Shown: one piece after another, positions 47,172 to 56,566 of the stretch
Layout of the letters: each line of letters begins with the position of its first letter
Position numbering within the stretch: position 1 is the stretch's first letter
Assembly: GCF_020966635.1 (NCBI RefSeq)
Contig: NZ_JAJKFQ010000002.1
Location: 62,001 to 126,000, forward strand
Reading direction: 5' to 3'
DNA: 64,000 nt
DNA from: Stieleria sp. JC731
GTDB lineage: Bacteria > Planctomycetota > Planctomycetia > Pirellulales > Pirellulaceae
Notes under the pieces: model-generated
Databases searched by the model: none
Told to the model about the DNA's origin: nothing
What the model saw: only the letters and a program-made list of their open reading frames with translations
Position numbers and translations under genes: made by a program

Positions 47172-48074
47172 ATGACTACAGATACCTACGATCCGCCACA
47201 ATCTGAAGAAGTTGTTTTGTGCGTCTGCTGTGATGCCCAAATGGCCAGCGATGACGACTATTGCGATGTCTGCAATACGCCCGCTGAAATTACGCGTTCC
47301 ATTGCCAAACGCAATGTCAGCCCACACTTCATCTCTGTCGTTGGTCCCAGCAATGCCGGAAAAACCGTCTATCTCGGACTGCTGCTTGATGTCCTATGCG
47401 GCGGTGCGAAGTATCTCAAGGGTGTTCCTAACGGCGCGTTCTCACTTCGATTGCAAGAACAAGTTGTTGCCGCACTAGAAGATCGCCGCTTCCCTGAAAA
47501 GACTCCGAACGAGTCCGATTTATGGAAGTGGCTTCACTGCGTTGTCACCGACTCGTCAAAACGCAAACACAAACAAGTCGACTTTGTCGCGCCTGACTTC
47601 GCCGGTGAAGCCATCGCGATGGAACTGGAACATCCCGGGATGTACCCCGCGGTAGCCCACATCGTCGAACGAACATCGGCATTCCTGTTGCTCTGCGATT
47701 CCATTGAAGTTCGAGACAATGGCGCACGCGAAGATTTGTTCGCGATGAAACTAGGCTCGTATATCACCCAGCAACAAGGCCTATCACATCTCGATAAGTC
47801 ACGGGACTTAACACCAGCAGTTGCGATCGTATTTACGAAAAGTGACACTTGCCCCGAAGCAGAAGCAGACCCGCGTCGCTTCATGGAAAACAACATGCCG
47901 CGGTTCATGGACTACTGCCAACAGAACTTCCCACGACATGATGTCTTCAGTGCTAGTGTTGTCGGATCGTCAATATTGATGAGCCACAAAACCGGAGCGT
48001 TGTCACGACTGCCGCTGCACATCCAACCACGCGGTGTCATCGAACCATTGCACTGGGCCATTCAAAACAGTTAA
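47172..48074 (+). CDS. Zinc-ribbon P-loop GTPase (double-GTPase/DO-GTPase2-like)
   Basis: 300 aa. A four-cysteine ribbon (C17/C20 and C31/C34) is followed by a GTPase domain: Walker A GPSNAGKT (58-65), G3 DFAG (142-145), and a G4-like TKSD (222-225). The pattern is that of the 'double-GTPase 2' family from GTPase-associated conflict/signalling systems defined by comparative genomics. GTP binding is well supported; hydrolysis and the role are inferred. The next gene starts 3 bp downstream and resembles GAP1-N2, the usual partner, which supports the assignment. It may act as the switch element reading the output of the chemosensory proteins. Confidence 0.75.
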   Translation: MTTDTYDPPQSEEVVLCVCCDAQMASDDDYCDVCNTPAEITRSIAKRNVSPHFISVVGPSNAGKTVYLGLLLDVLCGGAKYLKGVPNGAFSLRLQEQVVAALEDRRFPEKTPNESDLWKWLHCVVTDSSKRKHKQVDFVAPDFAGEAIAMELEHPGMYPAVAHIVERTSAFLLLCDSIEVRDNGAREDLFAMKLGSYITQQQGLSHLDKSRDLTPAVAIVFTKSDTCPEAEADPRRFMENNMPRFMDYCQQNFPRHDVFSASVVGSSILMSHKTGALSRLPLHIQPRGVIEPLHWAIQNS

Positions 48075-48077
48075 GCC

Positions 48078-48851
48078 ATGCTTGTCGAACAAATCACCTA
48101 CGGATCGGCGAATCGCAGCCGAATGAAGGGCTACCAAGTCATCGGCCAATCCGCCGGGATCGACGCCGGTTTGTCGACGGCCTTTTGCAAATGCGCCCCA
48201 TCACATAACTCGATTGAAACGCCGCCCGATCGTGAGCTCCAAGACGCTTGGGGACTCAGTTTTTTTCCGGTCTCGGATTCTCACTATGCGATCGCACGCA
48301 CCGTACACGGTGCGCCCGAATACAGCGGCCGAGGCGGGTTTTCTGTTGTCACGTCGGCCTTGGTCGCGACCAGACGGCAACTGTTACAATACAGCTATCA
48401 TGCGATCGACTTTGCCCGCACTGCGCTCGCCCTTGGGCACCTCATTCTTCCGGCAGACGAAAATCATCAACTGCCACAATCGGAAATGACAGAGAAGCCC
48501 ATTTCGATGCCGCTTCCGGAAAGCGATTTTGCTGACAGCACGCCTGCGACCCTACCCAATCACGCGGTCAATTGGATCGCTCGAGAAACGGTAAGCCTTC
48601 TGCGTGACCGACACAAAGTCATGTTGGTCGGTCGCTGTGACGCCCTTCCAATTCTCACGCTCGTCTTTGATCAGCTCAATCCATCTGAACGAAGTGCGAC
48701 AAGCTTTGCCTGTGGATTGAAACAATCTGGTCAACGAGACTTTCGTGTCCAGTTTACGCAGGAAGATATGACCGCGAAGCTGAAAATGGAACTCGAGCGT
48801 TCGGGAATCGTCCCGATCGATGTGGCTCGAGTGTTGAGCGAAACGAAATAA
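48078..48851 (+). CDS. GAP1-N2-like (GTPase-associated protein 1) protein
   Basis: 257 aa. The N-terminus (MLVEQITYGSANRSRMKGYQ, then a VIGQSAGID strand) and the following SFFPVSDSHYAIARTVHG region match my recollection of the GAP1-N2 domain, the N-terminal module of GTPase-associated protein 1. The C-terminal ~120 residues (about 155-255; LPNHAVNWIARETVSLLRDRHKVMLVGR...ILTLVFDQLNPSERSATSFACGL) resemble the following GAP1 middle region. It has no transmembrane or catalytic motif. Its pairing with the GTPase (3-bp gap) is the best evidence. It probably binds the GTPase and regulates or transmits its state. It is the last gene of the operon and converges with the glycosyltransferase gene. Confidence 0.65.
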   Translation: MLVEQITYGSANRSRMKGYQVIGQSAGIDAGLSTAFCKCAPSHNSIETPPDRELQDAWGLSFFPVSDSHYAIARTVHGAPEYSGRGGFSVVTSALVATRRQLLQYSYHAIDFARTALALGHLILPADENHQLPQSEMTEKPISMPLPESDFADSTPATLPNHAVNWIARETVSLLRDRHKVMLVGRCDALPILTLVFDQLNPSERSATSFACGLKQSGQRDFRVQFTQEDMTAKLKMELERSGIVPIDVARVLSETK

Positions 48852-48866
48852 GCTCGGCGCCAACAT

Positions 48867-50243
48867 TCAATCACGCCCCTGACCGTCACCCGAGGCTTCG
48901 TCCGCCCGTGGTCGCACGAATCCGACCACAGCAAGCATCGCCGCGATGGGCATGATCGGTGCCCGCATTCTCATGTTGCTCCAATAGACCGAATGGACAC
49001 CGGTCAAAGTAAATGCGAGCAACCAGATCGCCCAGTAGCGTTTTTCGAACAAGACATGTCGGTGCCGAAGGATCCCAACCAACACGGCGGTTGCGAGTAC
49101 AAGGTAGAACATTCCGACGCCAACAACGGCGAACCTTGATCGCCCTTCGATGTCATGTGGAAATGGACTCCACAACCGTGCCACCCGAATTAACGACGAC
49201 CAAGCAAATAACTTTGGACGCCGCTTAATCGTTGAGACGGCCGACCGATACGCCAATCGATCATCATCGTACTCCGTCACTGACTGCGGCATTTTCGGTG
49301 GATCAGGCCAAGACCTTGACCAAAACGTTGCCTCAAGAGGGTCGCCTTCATAACGATGTTGATACGCGTTGATAAAGTTCGCTGCGTCCCAGGCGCCCCC
49401 AACATTTCGTTCTCCAGCTTGGCTGCCAGAAAGATAGTCATAGAAGGATTCGTTGTTTCCCAGCAATAACGTGTAACCTCCATGAGTGGTCGCCCACACG
49501 GGATGCCCTGTGACAACTTGATTCCGCATTGTCCAGCCAACCAATGCCAAGCCCACGCAAGCGGCCACGATGCTTGCCGATAGAAACGCCTTCTTCAACG
49601 GCTTGGTGACTAGCAACGCGAAGACCAGTAGCCCAGACCACACCAAAAAGGTCGGCCGGCAAAGATACGCAAGAGCCAACGTTCCCCCCAACACAACAGC
49701 CCAAGCACTCGTGCGTGTCTTGCTGTTCTGTTGATCGGAATGTAGACGATGCCACGCGACGATACAGATTGTTGACAGCGTTGCGGCCAGTGTTTCGGTC
49801 ATGACATCCAATGATTGACGCAGTAGGATCGGATCAATCACGACCAGAACGCCTGCTGCCAGCGAAAACAGGTCCGCCTTCAATCCCTGTTGTGGATCGC
49901 TCTGCAATACAAACCGTCGTGTCAACTGAAACACCAACGCGACGGTGACCATGGCCAATCCGATGTGAAACGCGGCAAGCCACCAATGCAAAACATTCTG
50001 CTGGACAGTGATGAACGACAACAGCCAAGAATAAAGCGGTGGCCGAAACGCGATCGCCCGTGGAATCCCCTCCGACGATGTCAAGCCAAACACGTGGTGC
50101 TGTGAGATCGTCGAGGCGATCGCTTTGTACGCATCTGGATCGCTGACGAAGGCACTCTTGCTCGCCAAGATGGCCCCCCCACGGATGACCAAACAGATCA
50201 ACAAACCTAAAAGCAAGAAACGGCTAGGTCGATGCGACGACAA
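48867..50243 (-). CDS. GT-C-type membrane glycosyltransferase (PMT/ArnT-like)
   Basis: 458 aa, about ten transmembrane helices (for example FLLLGLLICLVIRGGAILA, LAAFHIGLAMVTVALVFQL, ALLVTKPLKKAFLSASIVAA). The first extracytoplasmic loop carries the acidic motif SDPDAY, typical of the GT-C/PMT_2 fold, and AIAFRPPLYSWLLS follows. It probably transfers a sugar from a lipid carrier to an unknown acceptor (protein, lipid or polysaccharide). The start is TTG 50243, because the frame has no ATG between the upstream stop and the first helix; the true start could be another alternative codon. It converges on the GAP1-like gene. Confidence 0.75.
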   Translation of the reverse strand: MSSHRPSRFLLLGLLICLVIRGGAILASKSAFVSDPDAYKAIASTISQHHVFGLTSSEGIPRAIAFRPPLYSWLLSFITVQQNVLHWWLAAFHIGLAMVTVALVFQLTRRFVLQSDPQQGLKADLFSLAAGVLVVIDPILLRQSLDVMTETLAATLSTICIVAWHRLHSDQQNSKTRTSAWAVVLGGTLALAYLCRPTFLVWSGLLVFALLVTKPLKKAFLSASIVAACVGLALVGWTMRNQVVTGHPVWATTHGGYTLLLGNNESFYDYLSGSQAGERNVGGAWDAANFINAYQHRYEGDPLEATFWSRSWPDPPKMPQSVTEYDDDRLAYRSAVSTIKRRPKLFAWSSLIRVARLWSPFPHDIEGRSRFAVVGVGMFYLVLATAVLVGILRHRHVLFEKRYWAIWLLAFTLTGVHSVYWSNMRMRAPIMPIAAMLAVVGFVRPRADEASGDGQGRD

Positions 50244-50419
50244 GGCAATTCTCAGATTCTAATTCGGGCTGGTTGACGACAATCACTCGTGCCACGTAGC
50301 ATCGACGGGTCCATACAATTTGAAACAATCCTGACATTGCCACATCGTTGCCTGCAAATCCACAATTGCGGCGTGGCCGTTCGCAATGCGATGGCAACTC
50401 TCGCAGTATCCGTGCCCCG

Positions 50420-52714
50420 ATGCAAACTTTGATCCGATACGCCGTCCGGGGCCGATTCGTTCTTTCGATTCTCGGCATCGCCATTTTGGCGATTGCCTAT
50501 CCGGCGTCAACGCGATTGAAGACGGACCAAAGCGTTCAGTCGCTCTTTGGTAAAAACGATCCCACGATTCGACAGTACCAAGACCTGAAAACGTGGTTCG
50601 GCAATGATGAAATCCTCGTCCTGATGTATCGCGATTCCTCGTTGGCAAGCAGCGAAGGAATGCAGCGAAGTGAGAAAATCACGACCCAGATCAAATCACT
50701 CGACGGAGTCACCGCAGTCCTTTCTCCTTGGGTACTCGACCAAGCAGCGGAGGGCATGAGCACCGCCTCGCTTCCATTTGGCCTGGGAAACAAAATAGAA
50801 GACCCGCTACCGAAACTCATGCGGAAGGACGATCCGATCGGGAGCGGCTTGAACCAAATTTTTTCAGGCTATACGCATTCGATTGATTTTCAACATGCGG
50901 CGGTCGTCGCAATGATTGATCAAGAGCACTCGCCTGAAACGGTCGAAAAGATTCGTACGATTGCCGATCACTGGGAAGGGAGTCCCGGCGTCTCAGAAGT
51001 ATCGCTGATCGGCGAACCGGTATTGGTCGATCAGGCGTTCGCTTTGGTAAATCGTGATGGAAACCGCCTCGCGATCACGACGGTCATTCTGCTTTCACTC
51101 GTGGTGATCGTTTCATTGCTGGACGTTCGACTGGTCCTGCTGCTGTCGCTGATCATTGGCTGGACTGTGATCGTCACTAAAGCAACGATGTACTGGATCG
51201 GAATCGAACTGTCATTGATTGCTTCGATCCTGACAGCGATCGTCACAGTGATCGCCGTAACCGCCGTATTGCACCTTGGCGTCCGTTACCACGGACGAAG
51301 ACGACGCGGATTCAACCGTTCGGAAGCGACACAAGATGTGATGACGACGATGGCGGCGCCGATCTTTTGGACGTGCGCAACCGACGCAGCGGGATTTGCA
51401 GCTCTTTGGTTTTCCGAAATTCAACCCGTCCGTCAATTCGGCATGATGGTCGCACTTGCGGCGCTATCCGTCTTCGCTGCAATACTGCTGTTCTCGCCAA
51501 CCTGCTTCATGATTGCGGAACTGAATCTGGGACAATCGAAACTGTCTTACCAGGTACGAATTACGCGAAGCATGCGTCGGCTTTGCTTCCGCGTTTCCAG
51601 CTGGTTCGTCGAAAATCGATGGTGGACCGCCATCGGAACGGTCGTTTTGATTGCAGTATCAGTTTGGATTGTCACCGGAGCAGAAACAGAAACCAGCTTC
51701 CTTAGCAACTTCCGCGATGACAGTTCGATCGTGGTCGAATATGGGCGAGTAGAAGATAACCTTGGTGGCGCTGGTGTGTGGGACTTGGTTCTCGAAGTCA
51801 ATGATCCGGTGACGAACGATCAACTTGAAATCGTAAGAACACTGGAACGCCAACTGATCGACGAACTCGGACCGATAGGTCTTTCCAAGGCGATTAGTAT
51901 CGCAGACGCTACCGAAGTGATCGGCCGATCGAATGCCGGCAAGTGGCTTCCCGCGGCTCTGCGTATCGAAGCGATGAGAACTCGATTGCCATCTTTCATT
52001 GCAGCTCTGGTGTCCGATCCGCTACCCAGTAAAGCACAACGCCGCAAGTTGCGGATCATGCTACGCAGTCCTGAAGGGCTTCCTGCGGCTCAGAAACGGA
52101 CGTTGATGAATCGCACGACGGAAATCGCACAACAATATATCGATCGCGGTGAACTGGTGCATGTTGCAAACGAACCGGCACCAACAGCAATGGTGACCGG
52201 CTATTACGTCATCATGACCAAACTGGTCGACCAATTGGTACAAGATCAGTGGAGATGCTTTGCCGCCGCGACAGCGCTGATTTGGCTGCTGATGTGCTTT
52301 GCGACCCGCAGCATCCGTCAAGCGACAGCCGCCTTGGTTCCCAATCTACTTCCGGCTTTTCTTGTCCTGTCGGCAGTCTCGATTTCAGGTGGCACCATCA
52401 ATATGGGCGCGGCGATGATCGCGGCCGTTTCGGTCGGACTATCGATCGATGGCTCGGTGCACCTGCTGATGGTGTATCGACGACGTCGGAAAATCGGTCG
52501 CAAATCGGAAGCCGCTGCAGTTTCCGCAGCCGGAAATATCGGGGCACCAGTCCTGCTAGCAACGATCGCGTTGGTCGCAGGATTTAGCGTTTTGTCGACG
52601 AGCGAATTTATCCCGACGGCAACCTTTGGCACTCTTGTCGCATGGACATTGATTATCGGCACCTGGATCAATCTCAGTCTGCTGCCCGCTTTGGTCAGCA
52701 TTGGCAGAGACTAA
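50420..52714 (+). CDS. MMPL/RND-family membrane transporter
   Basis: 764 aa. It has two homologous halves, each with one helix, a periplasmic domain and a cluster of helices (helix 1 near LSILGIAILAIAYPAS; clusters near 210-370 and 610-760). The family landmarks TDQSVQSLFGKNDPTIRQYQ and AVSVGLSIDGSVHLLMVYR (with the acidic residue in helix 4 of the second half) fit the proton-driven MMPL/'hopanoid transporter' RND group. Exported substrate unknown; lipids are likely in planctomycetes. The start was placed at ATG 50420, beginning MQTLIRYAVRGRF; an in-frame TTG upstream was ignored. No membrane-fusion partner is encoded nearby. Confidence 0.85.
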   Translation: MQTLIRYAVRGRFVLSILGIAILAIAYPASTRLKTDQSVQSLFGKNDPTIRQYQDLKTWFGNDEILVLMYRDSSLASSEGMQRSEKITTQIKSLDGVTAVLSPWVLDQAAEGMSTASLPFGLGNKIEDPLPKLMRKDDPIGSGLNQIFSGYTHSIDFQHAAVVAMIDQEHSPETVEKIRTIADHWEGSPGVSEVSLIGEPVLVDQAFALVNRDGNRLAITTVILLSLVVIVSLLDVRLVLLLSLIIGWTVIVTKATMYWIGIELSLIASILTAIVTVIAVTAVLHLGVRYHGRRRRGFNRSEATQDVMTTMAAPIFWTCATDAAGFAALWFSEIQPVRQFGMMVALAALSVFAAILLFSPTCFMIAELNLGQSKLSYQVRITRSMRRLCFRVSSWFVENRWWTAIGTVVLIAVSVWIVTGAETETSFLSNFRDDSSIVVEYGRVEDNLGGAGVWDLVLEVNDPVTNDQLEIVRTLERQLIDELGPIGLSKAISIADATEVIGRSNAGKWLPAALRIEAMRTRLPSFIAALVSDPLPSKAQRRKLRIMLRSPEGLPAAQKRTLMNRTTEIAQQYIDRGELVHVANEPAPTAMVTGYYVIMTKLVDQLVQDQWRCFAAATALIWLLMCFATRSIRQATAALVPNLLPAFLVLSAVSISGGTINMGAAMIAAVSVGLSIDGSVHLLMVYRRRRKIGRKSEAAAVSAAGNIGAPVLLATIALVAGFSVLSTSEFIPTATFGTLVAWTLIIGTWINLSLLPALVSIGRD

Positions 52715-52848
52715 AACAATGTTCAAATTCCCGATTGTCCACAGCCTCTTCAGAACAGGACCGTCATCCCTCACAGATAGCTGATTTCAGCCACGGGGAT
52801 TCCCACGAAAGCTAGCCTCTTTTGGTTACTCAAATATGCCAAGGAACT

Positions 52849-54045
52849 ATGGAAAAAGCTTTCGTCGGTCGCCAGCCAATTTTGACTTCTTCACAGGAAG
52901 TCTATGGCTACGAACTACTATTCCGATCCAGCGAAACGTCGGCTGCCGACTTTCGTGATGGCGACCATGCAACCGCATCTGTTCTGCTAGGCGCGTTTAC
53001 CGACATTGGGATCGAGACTCTGGTTGGTGAAAAACAAGCCTTCATCAACACGACCCGGAACCTGCTAATCAACCGAACTTTGCAGTGCCTTCCCAAAGAC
53101 CGAATGGTTTTAGAAGTCCTCGAAGACATCGAGCCTGAGCCAGAAATCCTTGCGGCCATTCACGAACTACGTGAAATGGGTTATGCGATCGCACTGGACG
53201 ATTTTGTTTTTCGTCCAGAATTGATGCCCCTAATCGAACTGGCTGATGTGGTCAAAATCGAATTCCCAGCGATCGACCACAGCGAACTGAAGCAACACGT
53301 ACAACGACTACGCGATTCGGGGATCAAAACGGTGTTGGCCGAAAAAGTCGAAACACAGGAAGAGTTTGAGCAATGCCTTGACGCTGGCTGTGACTTGTTC
53401 CAAGGATATTTCTTCAGTAAGCCGCAAGTCATCAGCCGCGGCAAAATGCAGTCCAACGTCGCCGCTGTTATTCAATTGGTTTCGGAGCTGCAAGATCCCA
53501 ACATCACTCCGATCGATGTTGAACACATCATCCAAATGGATGCGAATCTGTCTTACCGGCTACTGCGTTTTGTAAACTCAGCCGGAGCCGGTACGACGCG
53601 CAAAATCGAGTCACTTCGGCAAGCAACCGCACTAATGGGAATCCATCGATTGCGTTCACTCGCTTCGATGCTTGTCCTCACGGGGCTCGACGAACGGAAA
53701 CCGAAAGAACTGATCAACCTAGCGATGACACGTGCAAAGACATGTGAACTGCTAGCCAAAGAAACGTCTAGCGAAGTTCCCGAACGGTTCTACACACTTG
53801 GACTGTTCTCGGTACTCGACGCGATGCTTGACCAGCCGATGGAAGAAGTGCTGGAACTGCTTCCGCTTGCCTCAGAAATCAATGACGCATTGCTCGATCA
53901 TTCAGGACCGATGGGCGATGTTCTCAAGAGCGTCTTGAACTATGAGAAAGGCACAGCGGCGGCATCGACCGTGGGCTTCACTAAAGTGGCCGATGCCTAT
54001 CAACAGTCGCTTCAGTGGCTCAGTGAAAGCGGCTTAACTCTTTGA
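52849..54045 (+). CDS. EAL-HDOD signalling protein (YuxH-like)
   Basis: 398 aa. The N-terminal ~195 residues are an EAL domain: FVGRQPILTSSQEVYGYELLFRS (ELL replaces EAL), the Asn in FINTT, VLEVLEDIE, ALDDF, and LAEKVETQEEF with QGYFFSKP. Most metal and catalytic positions are kept, so c-di-GMP hydrolysis cannot be excluded, although YuxH-type proteins are often considered non-catalytic. The C-terminal HDOD domain (200-398; MDANLSYRLLRFVNSAGAG, MGIHRLRSLASMLVL) lacks HD-type metal residues. AAGGA precedes ATG 52849. It may link c-di-GMP to a protein network and lies 4 kb past the riboswitch-controlled operon. Confidence 0.88.
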   Translation: MEKAFVGRQPILTSSQEVYGYELLFRSSETSAADFRDGDHATASVLLGAFTDIGIETLVGEKQAFINTTRNLLINRTLQCLPKDRMVLEVLEDIEPEPEILAAIHELREMGYAIALDDFVFRPELMPLIELADVVKIEFPAIDHSELKQHVQRLRDSGIKTVLAEKVETQEEFEQCLDAGCDLFQGYFFSKPQVISRGKMQSNVAAVIQLVSELQDPNITPIDVEHIIQMDANLSYRLLRFVNSAGAGTTRKIESLRQATALMGIHRLRSLASMLVLTGLDERKPKELINLAMTRAKTCELLAKETSSEVPERFYTLGLFSVLDAMLDQPMEEVLELLPLASEINDALLDHSGPMGDVLKSVLNYEKGTAAASTVGFTKVADAYQQSLQWLSESGLTL

Positions 54046-54130
54046 TACCACTTCAAACCTGAATGGTGGATCTGCCCAAGCCGGCGAATCGACGTGACGG
54101 CAGAAGACTTTTGATACATCCACCCACAAA

Positions 54131-54158
54131 AAACCGCCCGGCAGTCACCGGGCGGTTT
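54131..54158. terminator. Strong hairpin terminator between EAL-HDOD and ilvB
   Basis: Perfect 11-bp arms AAACCGCCCGG (54131-54141) and CCGGGCGGTTT (54148-54158) enclose a 6-nt loop. The minus strand runs on as TTTTTTG, fitting termination of ilvB. On the plus strand the tail is poorer in T, so termination of the EAL-HDOD gene may be weaker. Confidence 0.85.
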
Positions 54159-54174
54159 CGCGTTTAAATACGAC

Positions 54175-55953
54175 TTATTTCATGATCATGTCATCGACGG
54201 TCATGCCGCCGGGGATCATCGGCAGAACGTGCTCTTGGTAAGGCACTTCAACGTCTAACAAGTAGGGGCCTTTGTGCTCGATCATTTCCTTGATCGCGCC
54301 TTCGAGGTCAGCTTTCTTTCGGACGGTTGCCGCACCACATCCATAGCCTTTCGCGATTTGAACAAAGTTCGGGTATCGTTCGGTGGCATAGGTGAAGCGT
54401 TCTGCGGTGCTGTTGCCGCTTGCTTCGTCGTGACTGATCGGTCCAAGGTAGGTATGGGCGCGGTTACGATCCATGAAACGGTCTTCCCACTGGACAACCA
54501 TCCCGAGGTGCTGGTTGTTCAACAGGAACACCTTCACGGGCAGTTCTTCGCAGAAGCAAGTCGCAAGTTCTTGAATGTTCATCTGGAAGCTGCCGTCACC
54601 GTCGATGTCAATCACCAACGAGTCTGGCAAAGCGGCTTGGATCCCCATCGCCGCTGGCAAACCGAATCCCATGGTGCCCAGACCGCTGCTGCTGTGCCAG
54701 GTACGAGGTTTACGGAACTTGTAAAACTGTGCCGCCCACATTTGGTGCTGTCCAACGCCCACGCTGATTTGCGTGTCCATGCTGGCGGTCATATCGCTAA
54801 GCGTTTGGATAGCGTGCTGCTGCAGGATGCCGTCGAATTCGGTGTCGTACGTGAAGGGGTATTTCGCCTTCAGTTCGGTGCAGTGCTTACGCCACGGATC
54901 GATATCACAGCGGGTGACGGTCTTGTTGAGTTCCGTCAGGGCTTGCTTGACATCGCCGCGAACCGGGATGTGAGCTTCCTTGTTCTTATTCAGTTCCGAA
55001 CCATCGATATCGATGTGGATGATTTTGGCGTCCTTGGCGAACGCTTCAACCTTGCCGGTCACGCGGTCATCAAATCGAACGCCCAGAGCGATCAGCAAAT
55101 CGCAATCGCGTACGGCATAGTTTGCATAGGCAGCTCCGTGCATTCCCAACCAGTCCAACGAGTGTTCGTTTTCTGGCGGAACCGAACCGATCCCCATGAT
55201 CGTGGTGACGGTTGGAATACCTGTCTTGTTAATGAACTCGCGAAGCTCTTCACTGGCATTGCCAAGAATGACACCACCACCGGAGTAGATCACTGGGCGA
55301 CGTGCCAATTTGATCGCCGCGGCGATTTGGCGAACCGTCTCGGCGGGGATCGCAGGTGCGGCCGGCTCGTAACCGGGCAAATCCATCGGCGGGTCGAGGT
55401 CGACTTCGGTGACGTCGGAAAGCTGAACGTCTTTCGGCAGGTCGACCAGAACGGGGCCCGGACGACCGGAGCTGGCAACATGAAACGCTTCTTTCATCAC
55501 ACGTGGGAGGTCGTCGATTGAGGTCACCAAGTAATGATGCTTGGTGATCCCGCGACAGACTTCGACCATCGGGGTTTCTTGAAAAGCGTCCGATCCGATC
55601 GCTTTGGTGGGGACCTGAGCGGTCAGGCACACCATTGGAATACTGTCTAGTTTTGCATCGGCAATTGCGGTGACTAGGTTCGTCGCACCGGGGCCGCTGG
55701 TCGCCATCACCACACCGACTCGTCCGGTTGCCCGAGCGTAACCCTGAGCGGCAAATCCGCCGCCTTGCTCATGTCGTGGCAAAATCGTACGAATCGAATC
55801 ACCGAAACGCGTCAACGCTTGGTGAATCGGCATGCTGCATCCGCCCGGATATGCGAAGAGCACGTCGACGCCATGATCTACCAAAGACTTGACAACAATG
55901 TCGGCTCCGGTCATCACGCGATTATCAGTGTTTGCAGCTTCAGCAGTGCTCAT
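54175..55953 (-). CDS. ilvB: Acetolactate synthase, large (catalytic) subunit
   Basis: 592 aa. A ThDP-, FAD- and Mg-dependent enzyme that joins two pyruvates (or pyruvate and 2-oxobutyrate) for branched-chain amino acid synthesis. ThDP-binding N- and C-terminal domains are clear: [63 protein letters not shown] and the metal motif [16 protein letters not shown]. The length matches biosynthetic AHAS, not the shorter catabolic type; the regulatory small subunit is not in the window. ATG 55953 gives [20 protein letters not shown]; a longer GTG start is open but unlikely. A strong terminator follows. Confidence 0.95.
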   Translation of the reverse strand: MSTAEAANTDNRVMTGADIVVKSLVDHGVDVLFAYPGGCSMPIHQALTRFGDSIRTILPRHEQGGGFAAQGYARATGRVGVVMATSGPGATNLVTAIADAKLDSIPMVCLTAQVPTKAIGSDAFQETPMVEVCRGITKHHYLVTSIDDLPRVMKEAFHVASSGRPGPVLVDLPKDVQLSDVTEVDLDPPMDLPGYEPAAPAIPAETVRQIAAAIKLARRPVIYSGGGVILGNASEELREFINKTGIPTVTTIMGIGSVPPENEHSLDWLGMHGAAYANYAVRDCDLLIALGVRFDDRVTGKVEAFAKDAKIIHIDIDGSELNKNKEAHIPVRGDVKQALTELNKTVTRCDIDPWRKHCTELKAKYPFTYDTEFDGILQQHAIQTLSDMTASMDTQISVGVGQHQMWAAQFYKFRKPRTWHSSSGLGTMGFGLPAAMGIQAALPDSLVIDIDGDGSFQMNIQELATCFCEELPVKVFLLNNQHLGMVVQWEDRFMDRNRAHTYLGPISHDEASGNSTAERFTYATERYPNFVQIAKGYGCGAATVRKKADLEGAIKEMIEHKGPYLLDVEVPYQEHVLPMIPGGMTVDDMIMK

Positions 55954-56179
55954 GGCAGGGGAAAATGTTCTAGCGAAAGATTGGGGAAAAACAGGAATCA
56001 CAAGGTGAGATTCACGCGTCTGGTGCGACACAGCTGCCCTGACGACGGTTCGCTGGTCAGCCCTCCGAATTCAGCTCGGGATAAAAACTGACATTTACGC
56101 AGCCGACAGAACTTCCGAATCTAAACGCTAACGTAAGTGGGGGCCCAAACTTAGGCAATGCGTAAAACCTGTGGACACG

Positions 56180-56566
56180 ATGACTACTTGGTTCAATTTG
56201 TTAGCAATCGCGTTTGCTGGTGCAACCGGTTCTCTTTGCCGATACGGAATCACCCTGGCCGCATCCGCCGTTCCGGGGGGATCCAACATGTACGGAACTA
56301 CGATTGCAAATGTGCTGGGGTGTGCATTACTAGGTGGAGTAACCGCCCTTCAGATCAGCGATTCGGAGGCAATGGAGCGCATTACGCTCGCTGTCCGAGT
56401 CGGTTTCCTGGGCTCCTTAACCACATTTTCGACCTTCGCCGCTGAGTCCGCTGCGATGGCAGAAGAAGGCCAGTGGGGGCCGACAACTGGCTATGTGCTA
56501 GCAAATCTGGTTCTCGGATGGACCGCACTAATGGCTGCCTCCAGCCTGGTCAAAGGATGGGCCTAA
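56180..56566 (+). CDS. crcB: CrcB/Fluc fluoride ion channel
   Basis: 128 aa, four transmembrane helices, a dual-topology dimer in the family. Signature segments GATGSLCRYGI, MYGTTIANVLGCALLGG, and GFLGSLTTFSTFAAE (Phe and Thr of the fluoride path) are present. It exports fluoride to prevent toxicity. The start is ATG 56180; a GTG nine bases upstream is open. I found no fluoride riboswitch in the leader. Its TAA overlaps the next gene's ATG (TAATG), so the large secreted protein is translationally coupled to it, an unusual partner. Confidence 0.9.
   Translation: MTTWFNLLAIAFAGATGSLCRYGITLAASAVPGGSNMYGTTIANVLGCALLGGVTALQISDSEAMERITLAVRVGFLGSLTTFSTFAAESAAMAEEGQWGPTTGYVLANLVLGWTALMAASSLVKGWA

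Noticed and set aside
54274-55521. 415-codon open frame on the plus strand
   Set aside because: It lies wholly opposite ilvB, whose domains are complete; the antisense frame has no recognisable domain and follows from codon bias.
56090-56179. Fluoride riboswitch upstream of crcB
   Set aside because: The leader lacks the conserved fluoride aptamer blocks I know, so no call was made.
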